This document shows positions 24,797 to 34,200 of a stretch of 64,000 nucleotides of DNA, piece after piece. The position numbers and the translations under genes were made by a program. Under the pieces are notes generated by a model. It worked only from the letters and a program-made list of their open reading frames with translations. It did not search any database and was not told where the DNA came from. The number at the start of each line of letters is the position of its first letter. The first letter of the stretch is position 1. Source of the DNA: an uncultured Chloroflexales bacterium (GTDB lineage Bacteria; Chloroflexota; Chloroflexia; Chloroflexales; Chloroflexaceae); NCBI GenBank assembly GCA_937902315.1, contig CALGUG010000057.1, forward strand, positions 1 to 64,000. The letters are read 5' to 3'.

Positions 24797-25654
24797 TTAC
24801 TCGCTCGGCGGATAGAGCGCTAGGGCGATGCAGCCTTGCAGGGCGGTGTCATAGCCAAGATTGCTGATTTTTACCTTGGGAATCGGCACCAAGAAGAGAT
24901 TGTCTTTCAGGACTTTGTCGATGGCTGGCAACAGTTTGTCGGCCCCGCCAACCACCACTCCGCCGCCTAACACAATCACATCGGGCAGGTAGATCGTAGC
25001 GATATTGCGCAGGGCTTGACCCAGATTATAGCCCACTTCGGCCCACTCTTCCTCGTTGAGTTCTTGGCCTTTTTTGCCGTAGATACGCTGAATACCGCTT
25101 CCTGAGACCAAGGATTCCAAACAGTCGGGTGCGCCGCATTCGCATGTGATGTTTTCGGGGTGCATACAGCGGTAAGCGATGCCTTGGTGACCAACTTCAG
25201 GGTGGGCGCCGTCCATGCCGCGATAGAGCTTGCCATCGATCACATAGCCGCCGCCGATTCCGGTGCTGACGGTCATGTAGAACAGGCGCCTCGCAGTCTC
25301 GCCGCCGAAACGGTATTCACCCAATGCGGCGACGTTGGTATCGACATCGAGATAGAGCGGGCAGTTGTAGCGCTCTTCAAAGATCTGTTTGAGCGGCACA
25401 TCGCGCCAGGTCGGCTGGTGCAAGGGCGAGACGATGCCGCGCTGCCAGTCGAGCGGGCCGCCCACCGCCGCGCCGAAAGCTGCGATCTCTTCGCCCGCCG
25501 CAACCTCGTCGGCCATCGCCATCAACAGCGCAATGCCTTCGTCGCGATCGTAGGGTGTGGGCTTCTGAACGCGGCGTAGAATGCGCCCTTCTTGGTCGGC
25601 TGCCGCCACAAGGAACTTTGTTCCGCCAATATCAAGACCGATGTAAACAGCCAT
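24797..25654 (-). CDS. ROK family sugar kinase (glucokinase-like)
   Basis: A 285-residue ROK family protein. It has the N-terminal ATP phosphate site YIGLDIGGTKFLVAA, the catalytic region LDVDTNVAALGEYRFG (Asp base), TVSTGIGGGYVIDGKLYRG, a zinc site HPEVGHQ...CECGAPDCLE and LGGGVVVGG near the end. No DNA-binding domain is present, so this is a kinase and not a ROK repressor. Glucokinase is the commonest activity; fructose, mannose or N-acetylmannosamine are possible. AATAGGTGAACA lies before the ATG. It is divergent from the ECF transporter operon, with a 355-base shared upstream region. Confidence 0.9.
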   Translation of the reverse strand: MAVYIGLDIGGTKFLVAAADQEGRILRRVQKPTPYDRDEGIALLMAMADEVAAGEEIAAFGAAVGGPLDWQRGIVSPLHQPTWRDVPLKQIFEERYNCPLYLDVDTNVAALGEYRFGGETARRLFYMTVSTGIGGGYVIDGKLYRGMDGAHPEVGHQGIAYRCMHPENITCECGAPDCLESLVSGSGIQRIYGKKGQELNEEEWAEVGYNLGQALRNIATIYLPDVIVLGGGVVVGGADKLLPAIDKVLKDNLFLVPIPKVKISNLGYDTALQGCIALALYPPSE

Positions 25655-25840
25655 TGTTCACCTATTATTCGCTAGACGGCTTGTCAGGAGCAACTATTGT
25701 AAAGCAAAACACATAAGTATAGAAATCTGCGATTGTTTTGGCAAGATCGTTGTCATCAGGCAAGTGATAAGCCGCGAATTTGTTGATTTTAGCCTTTTAT
25801 TGGTAAGTTTAATCGTTTAAAAAGCACGAAGACGCTCTAT

Positions 25841-25869
25841 TTGATAGGAATGATTTGGTGTGGTATAAT
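25841..25869 (+). promoter_or_regulatory. Promoter of the ECF transporter operon
   Basis: TTGATA (25841-25846), a 17-base spacer and TATAAT (25864-25869). Transcription would begin near 25876 and give a leader of about 134 bases before the first start codon. Confidence 0.78.
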
Positions 25870-25902
25870 CTTCGCTATCGTCTTATTGTCAATATAACAC
25901 AA

Positions 25903-26005
25903 CTCCACGGGCACGTTCTGCTAGCCTACAAATCGGGCGGGCATGGCAGAACATCGACTTCGTATCCCTTTGTAGCAGATGAACAGGCTTCTTCAGTGAG
26001 GAGGA
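25903..26005 (+). promoter_or_regulatory. Structured leader with a possible pseudoknot before the ECF operon
   Basis: GTTCTGC (25915-25921) pairs with GCAGAAC (25946-25952); inside that loop CTACAAA (25926-25932) can pair with TTTGTAG (25969-25975) downstream, giving an H-type pseudoknot. CTCCAC at 25903-25908 could compete for the GAGGAGG ribosome binding site. This is the layout of a translation-control riboswitch, but it matches none of the riboswitch consensus sequences I know (TPP, FMN, cobalamin, purine, SAM-I). Confidence 0.4.
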
Positions 26006-26009
26006 AACT

Positions 26010-26606
26010 ATGAGCTTCGGCGAGCGCTTAAAGCGTGACTTCAGCACTATGACTTTGGTGCTGATTCCGGTCGCAATTGTGATCAATATCGTGGTCGGTC
26101 AGATCGTTGCTGCCTTGAAGTTGCCCGTATTCCTTGACTCGATCGGTACAGTATTGGTCGCTGTGCTGGCAGGTCCTTGGGCAGGATTGGTGACAGGTAC
26201 GCTGAGCAATGTCATTTGGAGTATGGTTGCGAACCCCGATGCAATCTATTGGACTCCGGTCGCCGCGATTATCGGCTTGATCGCTGGTCTGTGTGCGAAA
26301 TATGGCCTTTTCCGCGAATGGTGGAAGGTGATTGTTACGGGTGTGCTGGTTTCGCTTGCTGCTGCTGTTGCCAGCGCGTTTATTAGCGTCTGGCTCTATG
26401 GCGGTATTACAGCCAGCGGTATCTCGTTTGTGACCATCTATCTGGTCGAGTCTGGCCGCGGTCTGATCGAGTCGGTGTTTGCTGCGAGCTTTATTGTTGA
26501 GCCGATCGATAAGATCATCACCTGTTTGGCAGCTTGGGGCATCATCAAGGGTATGTCGCTGCGCTACGTCTCGCGCTTCCCACGCGCCGAGAATGTTTCT
26601 GCCTAG
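26010..26606 (+). CDS. ECF transporter S (substrate-binding) component
   Basis: A 198-residue membrane protein with about six hydrophobic helices. The segment LPVFLDSIGTVLVAVLAGPWAGLVTGTLSNVIW is typical of ECF S components, which bind a vitamin or related small molecule and are coupled to a shared energising module. The substrate is not readable from sequence. GAGGAGGAAACT before the ATG is a perfect ribosome binding site. The T and two A component genes follow on the same strand, making this a group I style operon with a dedicated module. A structured leader precedes it and might sense the imported compound. Confidence 0.85.
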   Translation: MSFGERLKRDFSTMTLVLIPVAIVINIVVGQIVAALKLPVFLDSIGTVLVAVLAGPWAGLVTGTLSNVIWSMVANPDAIYWTPVAAIIGLIAGLCAKYGLFREWWKVIVTGVLVSLAAAVASAFISVWLYGGITASGISFVTIYLVESGRGLIESVFAASFIVEPIDKIITCLAAWGIIKGMSLRYVSRFPRAENVSA

Positions 26607-26630
26607 CACTAAACTAGATGGCCTTGTTTC

Positions 26631-26659
26631 TAATCCCCATCTCTTGTAGGTGGGGATTA
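26631..26659 (+). terminator. Hairpin between the S and T component genes
   Basis: TAATCCCCA / TGGGGATTA form a 9-bp stem with an 11-base loop and no T-run. It may attenuate readthrough, so that S and T/A levels differ, or protect the S mRNA. Confidence 0.5.
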
Positions 26660-26748
26660 TTGACTCTGCTAGCGACTTATGTTAGCTTGTGCTGCAACAA
26701 ACTTGGCGAATACTCCATAGTTGAAATTGTTCTCAAGAGGCACTTCCT

Positions 26749-27534
26749 TTGAACGAAACAATTGGGCTTTATATTGACCGCGATAGTCCCCTCCATCGCT
26801 TAAACCCATTGACCAAAGTCGTGTTTACGATCTGTATCGTTATTTTGGGTTTTATCTCGCCGTGGGCTTGGATCACATTCGCCATCCCGGTCTTGATTTT
26901 GATCCCGATGAGTTTTTGGGGCCAGATCGGGGTTCCTTATTTGCGAGCGCTGCTGAAGATCGTAGTGCCTCTGGCATTGATCCTGTTGGTCATGCAGAGC
27001 CTCTTCCTTCCCGGAGAGACGACGTGGTTTCGCTTCTGGTTTCTGAGCGTCGAGTATGAGTCGGTCGAGCGCTCGCTTACCTTGGTAAGCCGTTTGGTCA
27101 GCATGACAGCCTCCTTTATTCTCTTCCTCTTCTCGACTCACCCCTCGCGCTTAATGACCGATCTTACTCGCCGAGGAGTCAGCCCGATTGTGACCTATCT
27201 CTTTATCAGCACGATCCAGCTCATTCCGCTGATGCGTACCAAAGCCAATACGATTATGGACGCCCAGCGGGCACGTGGCCTCGAGACCGAAGGCAACATC
27301 GTCACGCGCTCTAAAGCGCTGATGCCCATGTTGGCACCCTTGGTATTTGGCTCGCTGGTCGATGTCGAAGAGCGGGCGATTGCGATTGAGGCGCGCGCCT
27401 TCCGTGTGCCGGGCAAGCGCACCCATCTCACGATTGTGCCCGATAGCCAAGCCCAGCATCTCTTTCGCATCGCTTTGATTGTTCTTACTGTTGTGTTGAT
27501 TGGAGTACGCCTGTGGCTATCATTGACATCGTAG
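26749..27534 (+). CDS. ecfT: ECF transporter T (transmembrane) component
   Basis: A 261-residue EcfT protein: several membrane helices in the first half, then the cytoplasmic coupling helices carrying the two short Ala-Arg-Gly type motifs (MDAQRARGLE and IAIEARAFR) that dock onto the two ATPases, and a last membrane helix. The opening LYIDRDSPLHRLNPLTKVV is characteristic of the family. The start is TTG at 26749, with AAGAGG about 10 bases before it; a weak start. The gene overlaps the A1 ATPase gene by 22 bases, consistent with translational coupling and a stable T-A1-A2 complex. Confidence 0.92.
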   Translation: MNETIGLYIDRDSPLHRLNPLTKVVFTICIVILGFISPWAWITFAIPVLILIPMSFWGQIGVPYLRALLKIVVPLALILLVMQSLFLPGETTWFRFWFLSVEYESVERSLTLVSRLVSMTASFILFLFSTHPSRLMTDLTRRGVSPIVTYLFISTIQLIPLMRTKANTIMDAQRARGLETEGNIVTRSKALMPMLAPLVFGSLVDVEERAIAIEARAFRVPGKRTHLTIVPDSQAQHLFRIALIVLTVVLIGVRLWLSLTS

Positions 27535-28358
27535 ATCTGAGTTACACCTATCCTCACACCAATCAGCCAGCATTGCGCACTATAAACCTCTCGATCGAAG
27601 AAGGCTCCTTTGTGGCCTTGATAGGCGCGAATGGTGCCGGTAAATCGACGCTCTGTTACACAATTACTGGCTTTGTTCCGCACTTCTTTCAAGGCGAGTT
27701 CCACGGCACCGTCACGATCGCTGGTAAAGATCTCAAATCGAGTGAACTGAAGGATATGGTCACGACGGCGAGCTTGGTCTTCCAAAAGCCGCAGAACCAG
27801 ATCTCGGGCACGAAGTTTACAGTGTTTGATGAAGTCGCCTTCGGTTTGGAGAACCTTGGCGTGCCGCGCGAGGAGATGATCAAGCGAATCGAGCGCGCAC
27901 TCGAATTGACGGGCATTGCGCACTTAGCCGAGCGCTCGCCCTACGCGCTCTCGGGCGGCCAACAGCAGCGTTTGGCCTTCGCTTCGATGCTGGCGATGGA
28001 TACGCCGATTCTGGTGCTCGATGAGCCGACCTCGCAGCTCGACCCGATCGGCAGCCGCGAGGTCTTTGAGGTGGTCGAGCGCTTGACCGACGAGGGCAAG
28101 ACGGTGATTATGGCCGAGCATAAGCTAGAGTGGATCGCCGCCTTCGCCGACCGTGTGGTTGTGCTCGATGAGGGTAGTATTTTGCTCGATGGCACGCCCG
28201 ATGAGGTTCTGACCTCGTCCTTGCTGGTCGAAAACGATATCGGTTCGACACGCTACACCTCGGTCGCGCGAGCCGCTCAAGAGCAGGCTCTGGCTCCTCA
28301 GAATGCGAATCTGCCGATTAGCTTGGAACAGGCCGAGCGCTTCTTTAAACAAGCCTAG
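27513..28358 (+). CDS. ecfA1: ECF transporter ATPase A1
   Basis: A 281-residue ABC ATPase with all motifs intact: Walker A GANGAGKST, Q-loop VFQKPQNQI, signature LSGGQQQR, Walker B ILVLDEPTSQLDP and the switch histidine MAEHKLEW. It starts at GTG 27513 inside the T gene, with TGGAG before it. It powers uptake together with the second ATPase. The Q-helix region (QKPQNQISGTKFTVFDEVAFG) is as expected for EcfA proteins. The last 45 residues are a family-typical C-terminal domain. Confidence 0.93.
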   Translation: MAIIDIVDLSYTYPHTNQPALRTINLSIEEGSFVALIGANGAGKSTLCYTITGFVPHFFQGEFHGTVTIAGKDLKSSELKDMVTTASLVFQKPQNQISGTKFTVFDEVAFGLENLGVPREEMIKRIERALELTGIAHLAERSPYALSGGQQQRLAFASMLAMDTPILVLDEPTSQLDPIGSREVFEVVERLTDEGKTVIMAEHKLEWIAAFADRVVVLDEGSILLDGTPDEVLTSSLLVENDIGSTRYTSVARAAQEQALAPQNANLPISLEQAERFFKQA

Positions 28359-28376
28359 ATCACGAGAACTGGAATT

Positions 28377-29189
28377 ATGCAGATCGAAATCTCTAATGTG
28401 CGTTTTGTCTATCCCTCGGGCGTCGAAGCCCTGCGCGGCGTCTCGTTCAGCGTGCCAGCGGGCCAGATGCTTGCGATCGTAGGTCAAAACGGCGCAGGCA
28501 AAACCACGCTTGTGAAGCAGCTCAACGGCTTGTTAAAGCCTTCGAGCGGCACGATTATGATCGGCGATTTGGATACGTCGAAGAGTACGATCGCCAAGCT
28601 CTCTGCGCGGGTTGGCTACGTCTTCCAAAACCCCGACGACCAGCTTTTTAAGCGCACCGTGGCCGATGAGATCGCGGTCGGCCCGACCAATTTGGGCTTC
28701 TCTAAGGAGGATACCGAGCGCTATGTCAAGCGGGCGGTCGAGCTGATGGAGTTGGAGGACAAGCTCGAAACTAACCCTTACGACCTGACACCCACGTGGC
28801 GCAAGCGCGTAGCGATCGCCGCGGTCTTGGCGATGAACACGCCGATTGTAGTGCTCGACGAGCCGACGACCGGCCAAGATCATCGTAATATCAACTATCT
28901 AGGCCGTGTAATGCAGCAGTTAGCCAGCGAAGGCAAGACGATTGTGGCCATCAGCCACGATATCGACTTTGTAGCTGACTATTTCGAGCGCGTGATCGCT
29001 ATGAGCCAAGGACAGGTCTTGCTCGATGGCCCTTGTGACGAGGTTTTTGCCCAAGAAGAGCTGTTGGCCCAGAGCTATGTCGAAGCGCCCCAGCTAACTC
29101 GTTTGGGCAAGCGTTTGGGCTTCGCTAAGACGGTTTCGCGCGAAGAGAGCTTTTTGGCGGCCCTACGCGAGGCGCGCCCTCGTTCGTAA
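28377..29189 (+). CDS. ecfA2: ECF transporter ATPase A2 with degenerate signature motif
   Basis: A 270-residue ABC ATPase with intact Walker A (GQNGAGKTT, 36-44), Q-loop (FQNPDDQLF), Walker B (PIVVLDEPTT, 156-165) and switch His (ISHDID). The ABC signature, normally LSGGQ, reads LTPTW (137-141) followed by RKRVAIAAVLAM, and the D-loop is GQDH. Because the signature of one subunit completes the ATP site of the other, one of the two sites in the A1-A2 pair should be weak or inactive, as in asymmetric ABC ATPases. It starts 18 bases after A1 and ends the operon. The change spans several residues, so it is not a single sequencing error. Confidence 0.9.
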   Translation: MQIEISNVRFVYPSGVEALRGVSFSVPAGQMLAIVGQNGAGKTTLVKQLNGLLKPSSGTIMIGDLDTSKSTIAKLSARVGYVFQNPDDQLFKRTVADEIAVGPTNLGFSKEDTERYVKRAVELMELEDKLETNPYDLTPTWRKRVAIAAVLAMNTPIVVLDEPTTGQDHRNINYLGRVMQQLASEGKTIVAISHDIDFVADYFERVIAMSQGQVLLDGPCDEVFAQEELLAQSYVEAPQLTRLGKRLGFAKTVSREESFLAALREARPRS

Positions 29190-29202
29190 GCCAAGCATTT
29201 AC

Positions 29203-29267
29203 ATTTTGGCGGAGAGGTATCTAGCTCCCATTCGACATGTACCGCGTCCGCCTACGGCTACTAAACA
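29203..29267 (-). repeat. Family A interspersed element (copy 7, reversed)
   Basis: TTTGGCGGAGAGGTATCTAG followed by the inverted core CGCGTCCGCCTACGGCTA. It lies 14 bases past the end of the ECF operon. Confidence 0.8.
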
Positions 29268-29277
29268 GGGCTAGCCA

Positions 29278-29325
29278 CCCTCATCCCCAGCCCTTCTCCC
29301 GCATTGCGGGAGAAGGGAGCAAGAG
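29278..29325. repeat. CTCTCCCGC-type palindromic repeat
   Basis: CCCTTCTCCCGCA and TGCGGGAGAAGGG form a 13-bp stem with a one-base loop (29291-29317). It is related to the repeat at 2221-2266 and might end ECF operon transcripts. Confidence 0.65.
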
Positions 29326-29439
29326 ACGACCCGCTTAAAGCGCTCTATCCTCGCAAGGCGCGAGTAGCTTCACAAGCAGCGTTCCGCTCTGCCGAAGGCC
29401 AAATCGGACAGTGATACAACATCCGTTTTAAAGACTTAC

Positions 29440-29580
29440 ATCAAATCCGCTCAAAGACTTATGTTCTTTCAATGCGGAAAGACAAAAAACTAGGAAAGAG
29501 TTGTGTGAGATTTCGTGCGACAGCCCGAAATCTCACACAATAACAATGGTCAAGTTCCACTCGGCCGAAGGCAAAAAAGA
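29440..29580 (+). repeat. Family B hairpin element (copy 2)
   Basis: CATCAAATCCGCTCAAAGAC, then AGGAAAGAGTTGTG, then a 15-bp perfect hairpin at 29501-29540 (TTGTGTGAGATTTCG, loop of 10), then ATGGTCAAGTTCCACTCGGC. It runs into the pgk terminator. A second degenerate left end (ACATCCGTTTTAAAGAC) lies at 29419. Confidence 0.8.
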
Positions 29581-29611
29581 GGTGGCTCGTGAAATGCGAG
29601 CCACCTCTTTT
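29575..29611 (-). terminator. Terminator of pgk
   Basis: A perfect 15-bp stem AAAAGAGGTGGCTCG / CGAGCCACCTCTTTT; on the minus strand it ends in TTTTTT, 15 bases past the pgk stop codon. Confidence 0.92.
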
Positions 29612-29625
29612 CTTTTGTTTGCAGA

Positions 29626-30828
29626 CTACTTATCGTTGAGGGCTACCACGCCGGGCAGTTCGCGACCCTCCAGCAGCTCGAGCGATGCGCCGCCGCCCGT
29701 GCTGATGTGCGACATCTTGTCGGCGATGCCCGCCTGCTCGACCGCCGCCACCGAGTCACCGCCGCCGATGATGGTGGTGGTCTGGTTGGGGCCAGCCGAA
29801 GCGTCGGCCAAGGCTTGAGCGATCGCGCGCGTGCCCTTGGCGAAGGGCTCGAGCTCGAATACGCCCATGGGGCCGTTCCAGATCACGGTCTTGGCGTTGG
29901 CGATGATCGAGCTGTACTTCTTGACGGTCTCGGGACCGATATCGAGCACGCGCCAGCCGCTCTCGATGCCGTCAAGGCCGACCACTTTGGTGTTGGCGTC
30001 GGCGCTGAAAGCGTCGGCCACAACCACATCGATCGGCAAGCCCAGCTCGACATTGCGGGCTTTGGCATCTTCGAGGATCTGCTTGGCCTTTTCGACGCTA
30101 TCTTGCTCGACCAGCGAATCGCCGACCGCGTAGCCTTGGGCCAGCAGGAAGGTGTTGGCCATACCGCCGCCGATCAGAATCGCATCGACCTTGCTGAGCA
30201 GGTTGGTGATCACCCCAATCTTGTCGCTGATCTTAGCGCCGCCCATAATCGTCACAAAGGGGCGAACGGGGTTGTCGATCGCGCCGCCCAGCGCCTTGAG
30301 CTCGGCTTCCATCAGCAAGCCCGAGACGGCGGGCAGATAGTGCGCTACACCCTCGGTGCTGGCGTGGGCGCGGTGAGCTGCGCCGAAGGCATCGTTGACG
30401 AAGACATCGCCCAGCTTGGCCAGCTCTTTGGCGAACTCGGCATCGTTGGCCTCTTCGCGGGCATCGAAGCGAGTGTTTTCTAAAATCAGCACTTCGCCAG
30501 CCTTGAGCGCTGCAACGGCAGCTTCGGCCTCAGGGCCGATCGTCTCGGTGATCGCTGTGACCTTGGTGCCCGATAGTAGCTCAGCCAAGCGCGTGGCGGT
30601 TGGCTTGAGGCGTAGGCTCTCGACGACCTTCTTCTTGGGGCGACCCAAGTGCGACATCAAAACAACGCTCGCACCGTGCTCAAGCAGATATTGAATAGTA
30701 GGAACAGCCGCCCGGATGCGGGTGTCATCGGTGATGACGCCGTTGTCATCGAGTGGAACATTAAAATCGACTCGAACAAGCGCTCGTTTACCTGTCCAGT
30801 CGATATCGCGGATGGTTTGTTTTGCCAT
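29626..30828 (-). CDS. pgk: Phosphoglycerate kinase
   Basis: A 400-residue glycolytic enzyme that moves phosphate between 1,3-bisphosphoglycerate and ADP. Diagnostic segments: KRALVRVDFNVPLDDNG (substrate arginine and Asp), LMSHLGRPK, ENTRFDAREE, VNDAFGAAHRAHAS, TIMGGAKISDKI, WNGPMGVFELEPFAKGT and TIIGGGDSVAAVEQAG (nucleotide site). All are intact and the length is normal. An upstream in-frame extension exists, but ATG 30828 with AAGGAGAGAAAT before it is clearly the start. It stands alone rather than with gapA or tpiA and has its own terminator, so it is probably a single-gene transcript. A family B element lies upstream. Confidence 0.98.
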   Translation of the reverse strand: MAKQTIRDIDWTGKRALVRVDFNVPLDDNGVITDDTRIRAAVPTIQYLLEHGASVVLMSHLGRPKKKVVESLRLKPTATRLAELLSGTKVTAITETIGPEAEAAVAALKAGEVLILENTRFDAREEANDAEFAKELAKLGDVFVNDAFGAAHRAHASTEGVAHYLPAVSGLLMEAELKALGGAIDNPVRPFVTIMGGAKISDKIGVITNLLSKVDAILIGGGMANTFLLAQGYAVGDSLVEQDSVEKAKQILEDAKARNVELGLPIDVVVADAFSADANTKVVGLDGIESGWRVLDIGPETVKKYSSIIANAKTVIWNGPMGVFELEPFAKGTRAIAQALADASAGPNQTTTIIGGGDSVAAVEQAGIADKMSHISTGGGASLELLEGRELPGVVALNDK

Positions 30829-30907
30829 ATTTCTCTCCTTATTTGAGAGGATCTCGAATCCATTGTAGCACAGACCTAGAGTGCCGTTCTCGGGCTTTGT
30901 TTTCCCG

Positions 30908-31052
30908 CAGTGATAGCAAATCGGCTTAAAGACAGCATGCCCGCAACTTGCAGAAACCAAAAGCCGAGCAAAGAGTTATGAGAGATTAACAATAATTGTT
31001 GAGTTTCGCTCTGCCGAAGCCGAAACCGCGCAAGCTGATTAGTCAGATTTAG
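30908..31052 (+). repeat. Family B element (copy 3, without the hairpin)
   Basis: Begins GCAAATCGGCTTAAAGACAG, contains AGCAAAGAGTTATGAGAG and GTTTCGCTCTGCCGAAGCC, and ends TAGTCAGATTTAG. The central hairpin is reduced to TTAACAATAATTGTT. Confidence 0.6.
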
Positions 31053-31132
31053 GGGTGCTACGGGCTTGGTTTGAATCGTTGGGTTGTTGAAGCGCTTTGG
31101 GGCGCAGACGGCGAATGCCTGCATGGATGGGA

Positions 31133-31223
31133 GGGATGCTGGTAGCCGAAGGCGGACGCGCTAAGGATCGCATGGGAGGTCGAGGTCAAGCCGCTAGAGA
31201 TCTGAGCGAAACGAGCAGATTTG
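31133..31223 (+). repeat. Family A interspersed element (copy 8)
   Basis: GGGATGCTGGTAGCCGAAGG followed by the CGGACGCGCTAAG core and the end GAGCAGATTTG. Confidence 0.8.
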
Positions 31224-31225
31224 TA

Positions 31226-31257
31226 AGGAGGTCACAAGCGATACCTTGTGACCTCCT
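31226..31257 (-). terminator. Hairpin after the M36 peptidase gene
   Basis: A perfect 13-bp stem AGGAGGTCACAAG / CTTGTGACCTCCT with a 6-base loop, 24 bases past the stop. It abuts the end of family A copy 8. Confidence 0.75.
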
Positions 31258-31281
31258 CTCGGACAGGGCACCCGTTTGGCT

Positions 31282-34200
31282 TTAGAACGAGACGAAGGGC
31301 AGGTAGAACTTAAAGTTCGAATCTTCAGGCGTTGTCGATGGTTCTACGGTAGGTGTCACGCTAGGGCTGGTCGTTGGCGTTACGCTAGGGCTGGTCGTTG
31401 GCGTTACGCTAGGGCTGGTCGTTGGCGTTGCGCTGGGAGCGAGCTGTGTGTCGCTCAGCGTGATCGTCAGGCTCGCGATCTCGCCAGCACTGACGCCCTG
31501 AAGCGTGCCGAAGCTCAGCACGATCGTTTCATCGCCCTCGGCTAGACTGTCCTCCAGCGCTGTGAGCGTGATCTGAGCGCTAGTCGTGCCAGCCGGGAAG
31601 CTGAGGTTTGTGCTCGATAGCGTGTAATCACTGCCTTGCTGTGCGCTGCCTGCGATCTGTAGCGGCACAGTGATCGCGCTGTGGAGGTTGACGCGGTCGA
31701 GCGACAGCACGATCGTCAGCGGGCTATCGCCTTCCTGCAGGCTGGCGTTGCTTTGAGCGAAACTGACCTTGGGCAGCACCACGTTGATGGTGTCGCTCCG
31801 TTGGTTGTTGGCGCTGTTGGGGTCAGGATTGCTCGGCGCGATCTGGCTTGCGATGCTCAGCCCGCTCGCGAGGCTGATGTTTGGATCGACCTTGGCTGTG
31901 AGCGTGATGCTGGCCGTCGCATTGGGCGCCAGCTGGCTGAGTTGCCAAACGGCAGGATCGGCGCTCGGAGTGATTGTTTGGCTGGCGTTGATCTGAATAT
32001 CGATCAGGCCGCTCGGCAGAGTGAGGGTCAGGCTCGGAGACTGGGCAAGGCCCGGGCCGAGGTTCTTGTAGTTCAGCACATACTCGAAGCTCTGGCCAGG
32101 CAGGAGCGGCATACTGGGCAGGCTCGTCCCAGTAATGGCCAGATCGCTTGAGAAACGCTCATCGCACCAATCCACGATCTGCTGGAAGAGCGGCGGCAGG
32201 GCCGCGCTGGGCAGGGTTTCGAACGGGAAGGCCGCGAAGAGTGTGCGGTAGTTCTCTGTCTCTTTGTATCCGCCAATGATGCCTCGGTTGCCCATAAAGG
32301 CGACTTGCGCATCGGGCGTGAGCGTCAGCCTATCGCTGTAGTTGGTGTAGCCGCTGGGGCTAAAGTTCAGGGCTGCATTGCTGAGGCTATTGAAGGGGCC
32401 TTGGCCGCTCACTCGGTTTTGTCCTACATTATCCACTGATGCGGAGACCCCTAAATAGGTTTGGGTAAACGAGGGATCTCCCTGCAGGTCAAACTTATAG
32501 TAGGCTTGGTCTTGCAAGCTCATGGCAAGACAGCCGCCTTGATCGAGATACTTAGCGAGTTCGCTCTCGCCAGCGTCGGTGACGAAACCCTGCTCATTTG
32601 GCCCGCCGAACCAAAGCACGCTGCTGTAATTGCGCAGTAGTTGAAAGCTTGGCTCGATTGTACCGCTACTCGTCGTATTCTGGATGTTGTAGTCGATGCC
32701 TGCTTGATCGAGCGCGTTGGTGTAGATCGAGAGCACGTCGGGCTTATTTGCATCATCATCGACCAATAACAGCTTGGGGTGATCGCTGACCTTGAAAGAG
32801 ACTGGGCTGCTTATGGTTTCGCCGCAGGGGTTGATGCTCGCCAAGCGCCAATAGTAAGTGTTGCCAGTGTTAAGTTTGAGCTGATTATCGTAGTAGGTTC
32901 CGCTGAGCGTGCTGCTTTCGAGAATTTGTTCGAACTCGGCATCGCTGGCGATCTCGATGCGATAGCTGATGGCTGTGGGGTTGTTGTCCCAAGTGAAGCG
33001 CAGGTAGCTATAGGCTTGCTGTTCTCCATCGCTTGGATCGCTGAGGGTGGTGGTGCTTGGGGTACTATCGAAGACTCGTAAGCGCAGCTTAGTCTGTGTG
33101 GAATGGGCGCCTTGGCTCGCTGTCACCGTGATTGTATAGACGCCGCTCGCTGCGCTGCCTAAGTTGCTGATCGTCAGCAGGCTGTTTTGATTGTAAGCGA
33201 TCTGGCTGGGCTGGAAGCTGGCGCTGCTGCCACTGGGCAGGCCGCTCGCGCTCAGCGTGGCGAGACCGAGATCTTCGCGCTGCAAGCTGAGATTAAAGAG
33301 CGCCGACGTAGTGGTTGCCGTACAGAGCGCCATCTCTGCTGGCTCGATCTGGACGCTGCACTTGGGCGGCAGGCTGAAGTCTTCGCTTGGGTTGCTATAG
33401 TCGTTGGAATTAGGCGCTTGGGCCAAGTAGCCCAGACCGCGCTTGGCGAAGCCATCCCAGATGGCGCAGCTATTGGCGCCGTCGTTGTTGATCTGATCGG
33501 CCAGTAGAATCGCGTCGCGCGCATCAATAAAACTGGGGTTACAACCTTGCAGCTTCATGGCGTCGATCACCAGTTGCAAGACAATATGGTTGCCGCCCGA
33601 ACCCTTGACAAGGTCGCTATCGAAGCCGTGTTTGGCTACCAGCTGCCAATAGACCTCCCACAACATGACCGCCCAAATCTGGCCGATGCTGTGTTCCTGG
33701 CCTCCCGTTAGGCGTATGTCTTTGAAGGTTTGGGGGTTGATCGCCATGTCGGTGGTATAGGGATAGCTGCGAGTGCCGGCGCCGTCGGGTCCTTGGCCGA
33801 ACATCCAATTGCCGCTGGTTGCTCGATCGGTTGGCGCGTCGCTAGCTTTGGCGTGGATCACAAGCCCGAGAAAATCGCTCCAACCCTCGCCCATACCCAT
33901 AGACTGATAGGCGACTAAACAGTTGCTGTTGGCAGGCCCACCCGTCAAACGGATGGAAAGTCCATGCCCATATTCATGAATTACCACGCTCGTATCGAAG
34001 GCGGTGTCGACGCGTAGTCCATGCATGCGCACGTTGACGCTTGTGTTGGCGAGCAGATCGAGTAAGGCCATACCATCGGCGTACGAGATCGTCTGGCTGG
34101 GAACGATGCTTTGCGGGTCAGCCTCGCCTCCCATCGGGAGCGGATCTCCATCTGTCGCATAGAGAATGATCACCATAGCGGTGCCGCCCGCTGCTTTCAC

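Noticed and set aside
25876..26009. TPP, FMN, cobalamin or purine riboswitch before the ECF operon
   Set aside because: The diagnostic conserved cores of these classes are absent; only a generic stem and pseudoknot can be drawn.
30829..30960. N-terminal extension of phosphoglycerate kinase
   Set aside because: The extra 44 codons match no kinase sequence and a strong ribosome site precedes the internal ATG.
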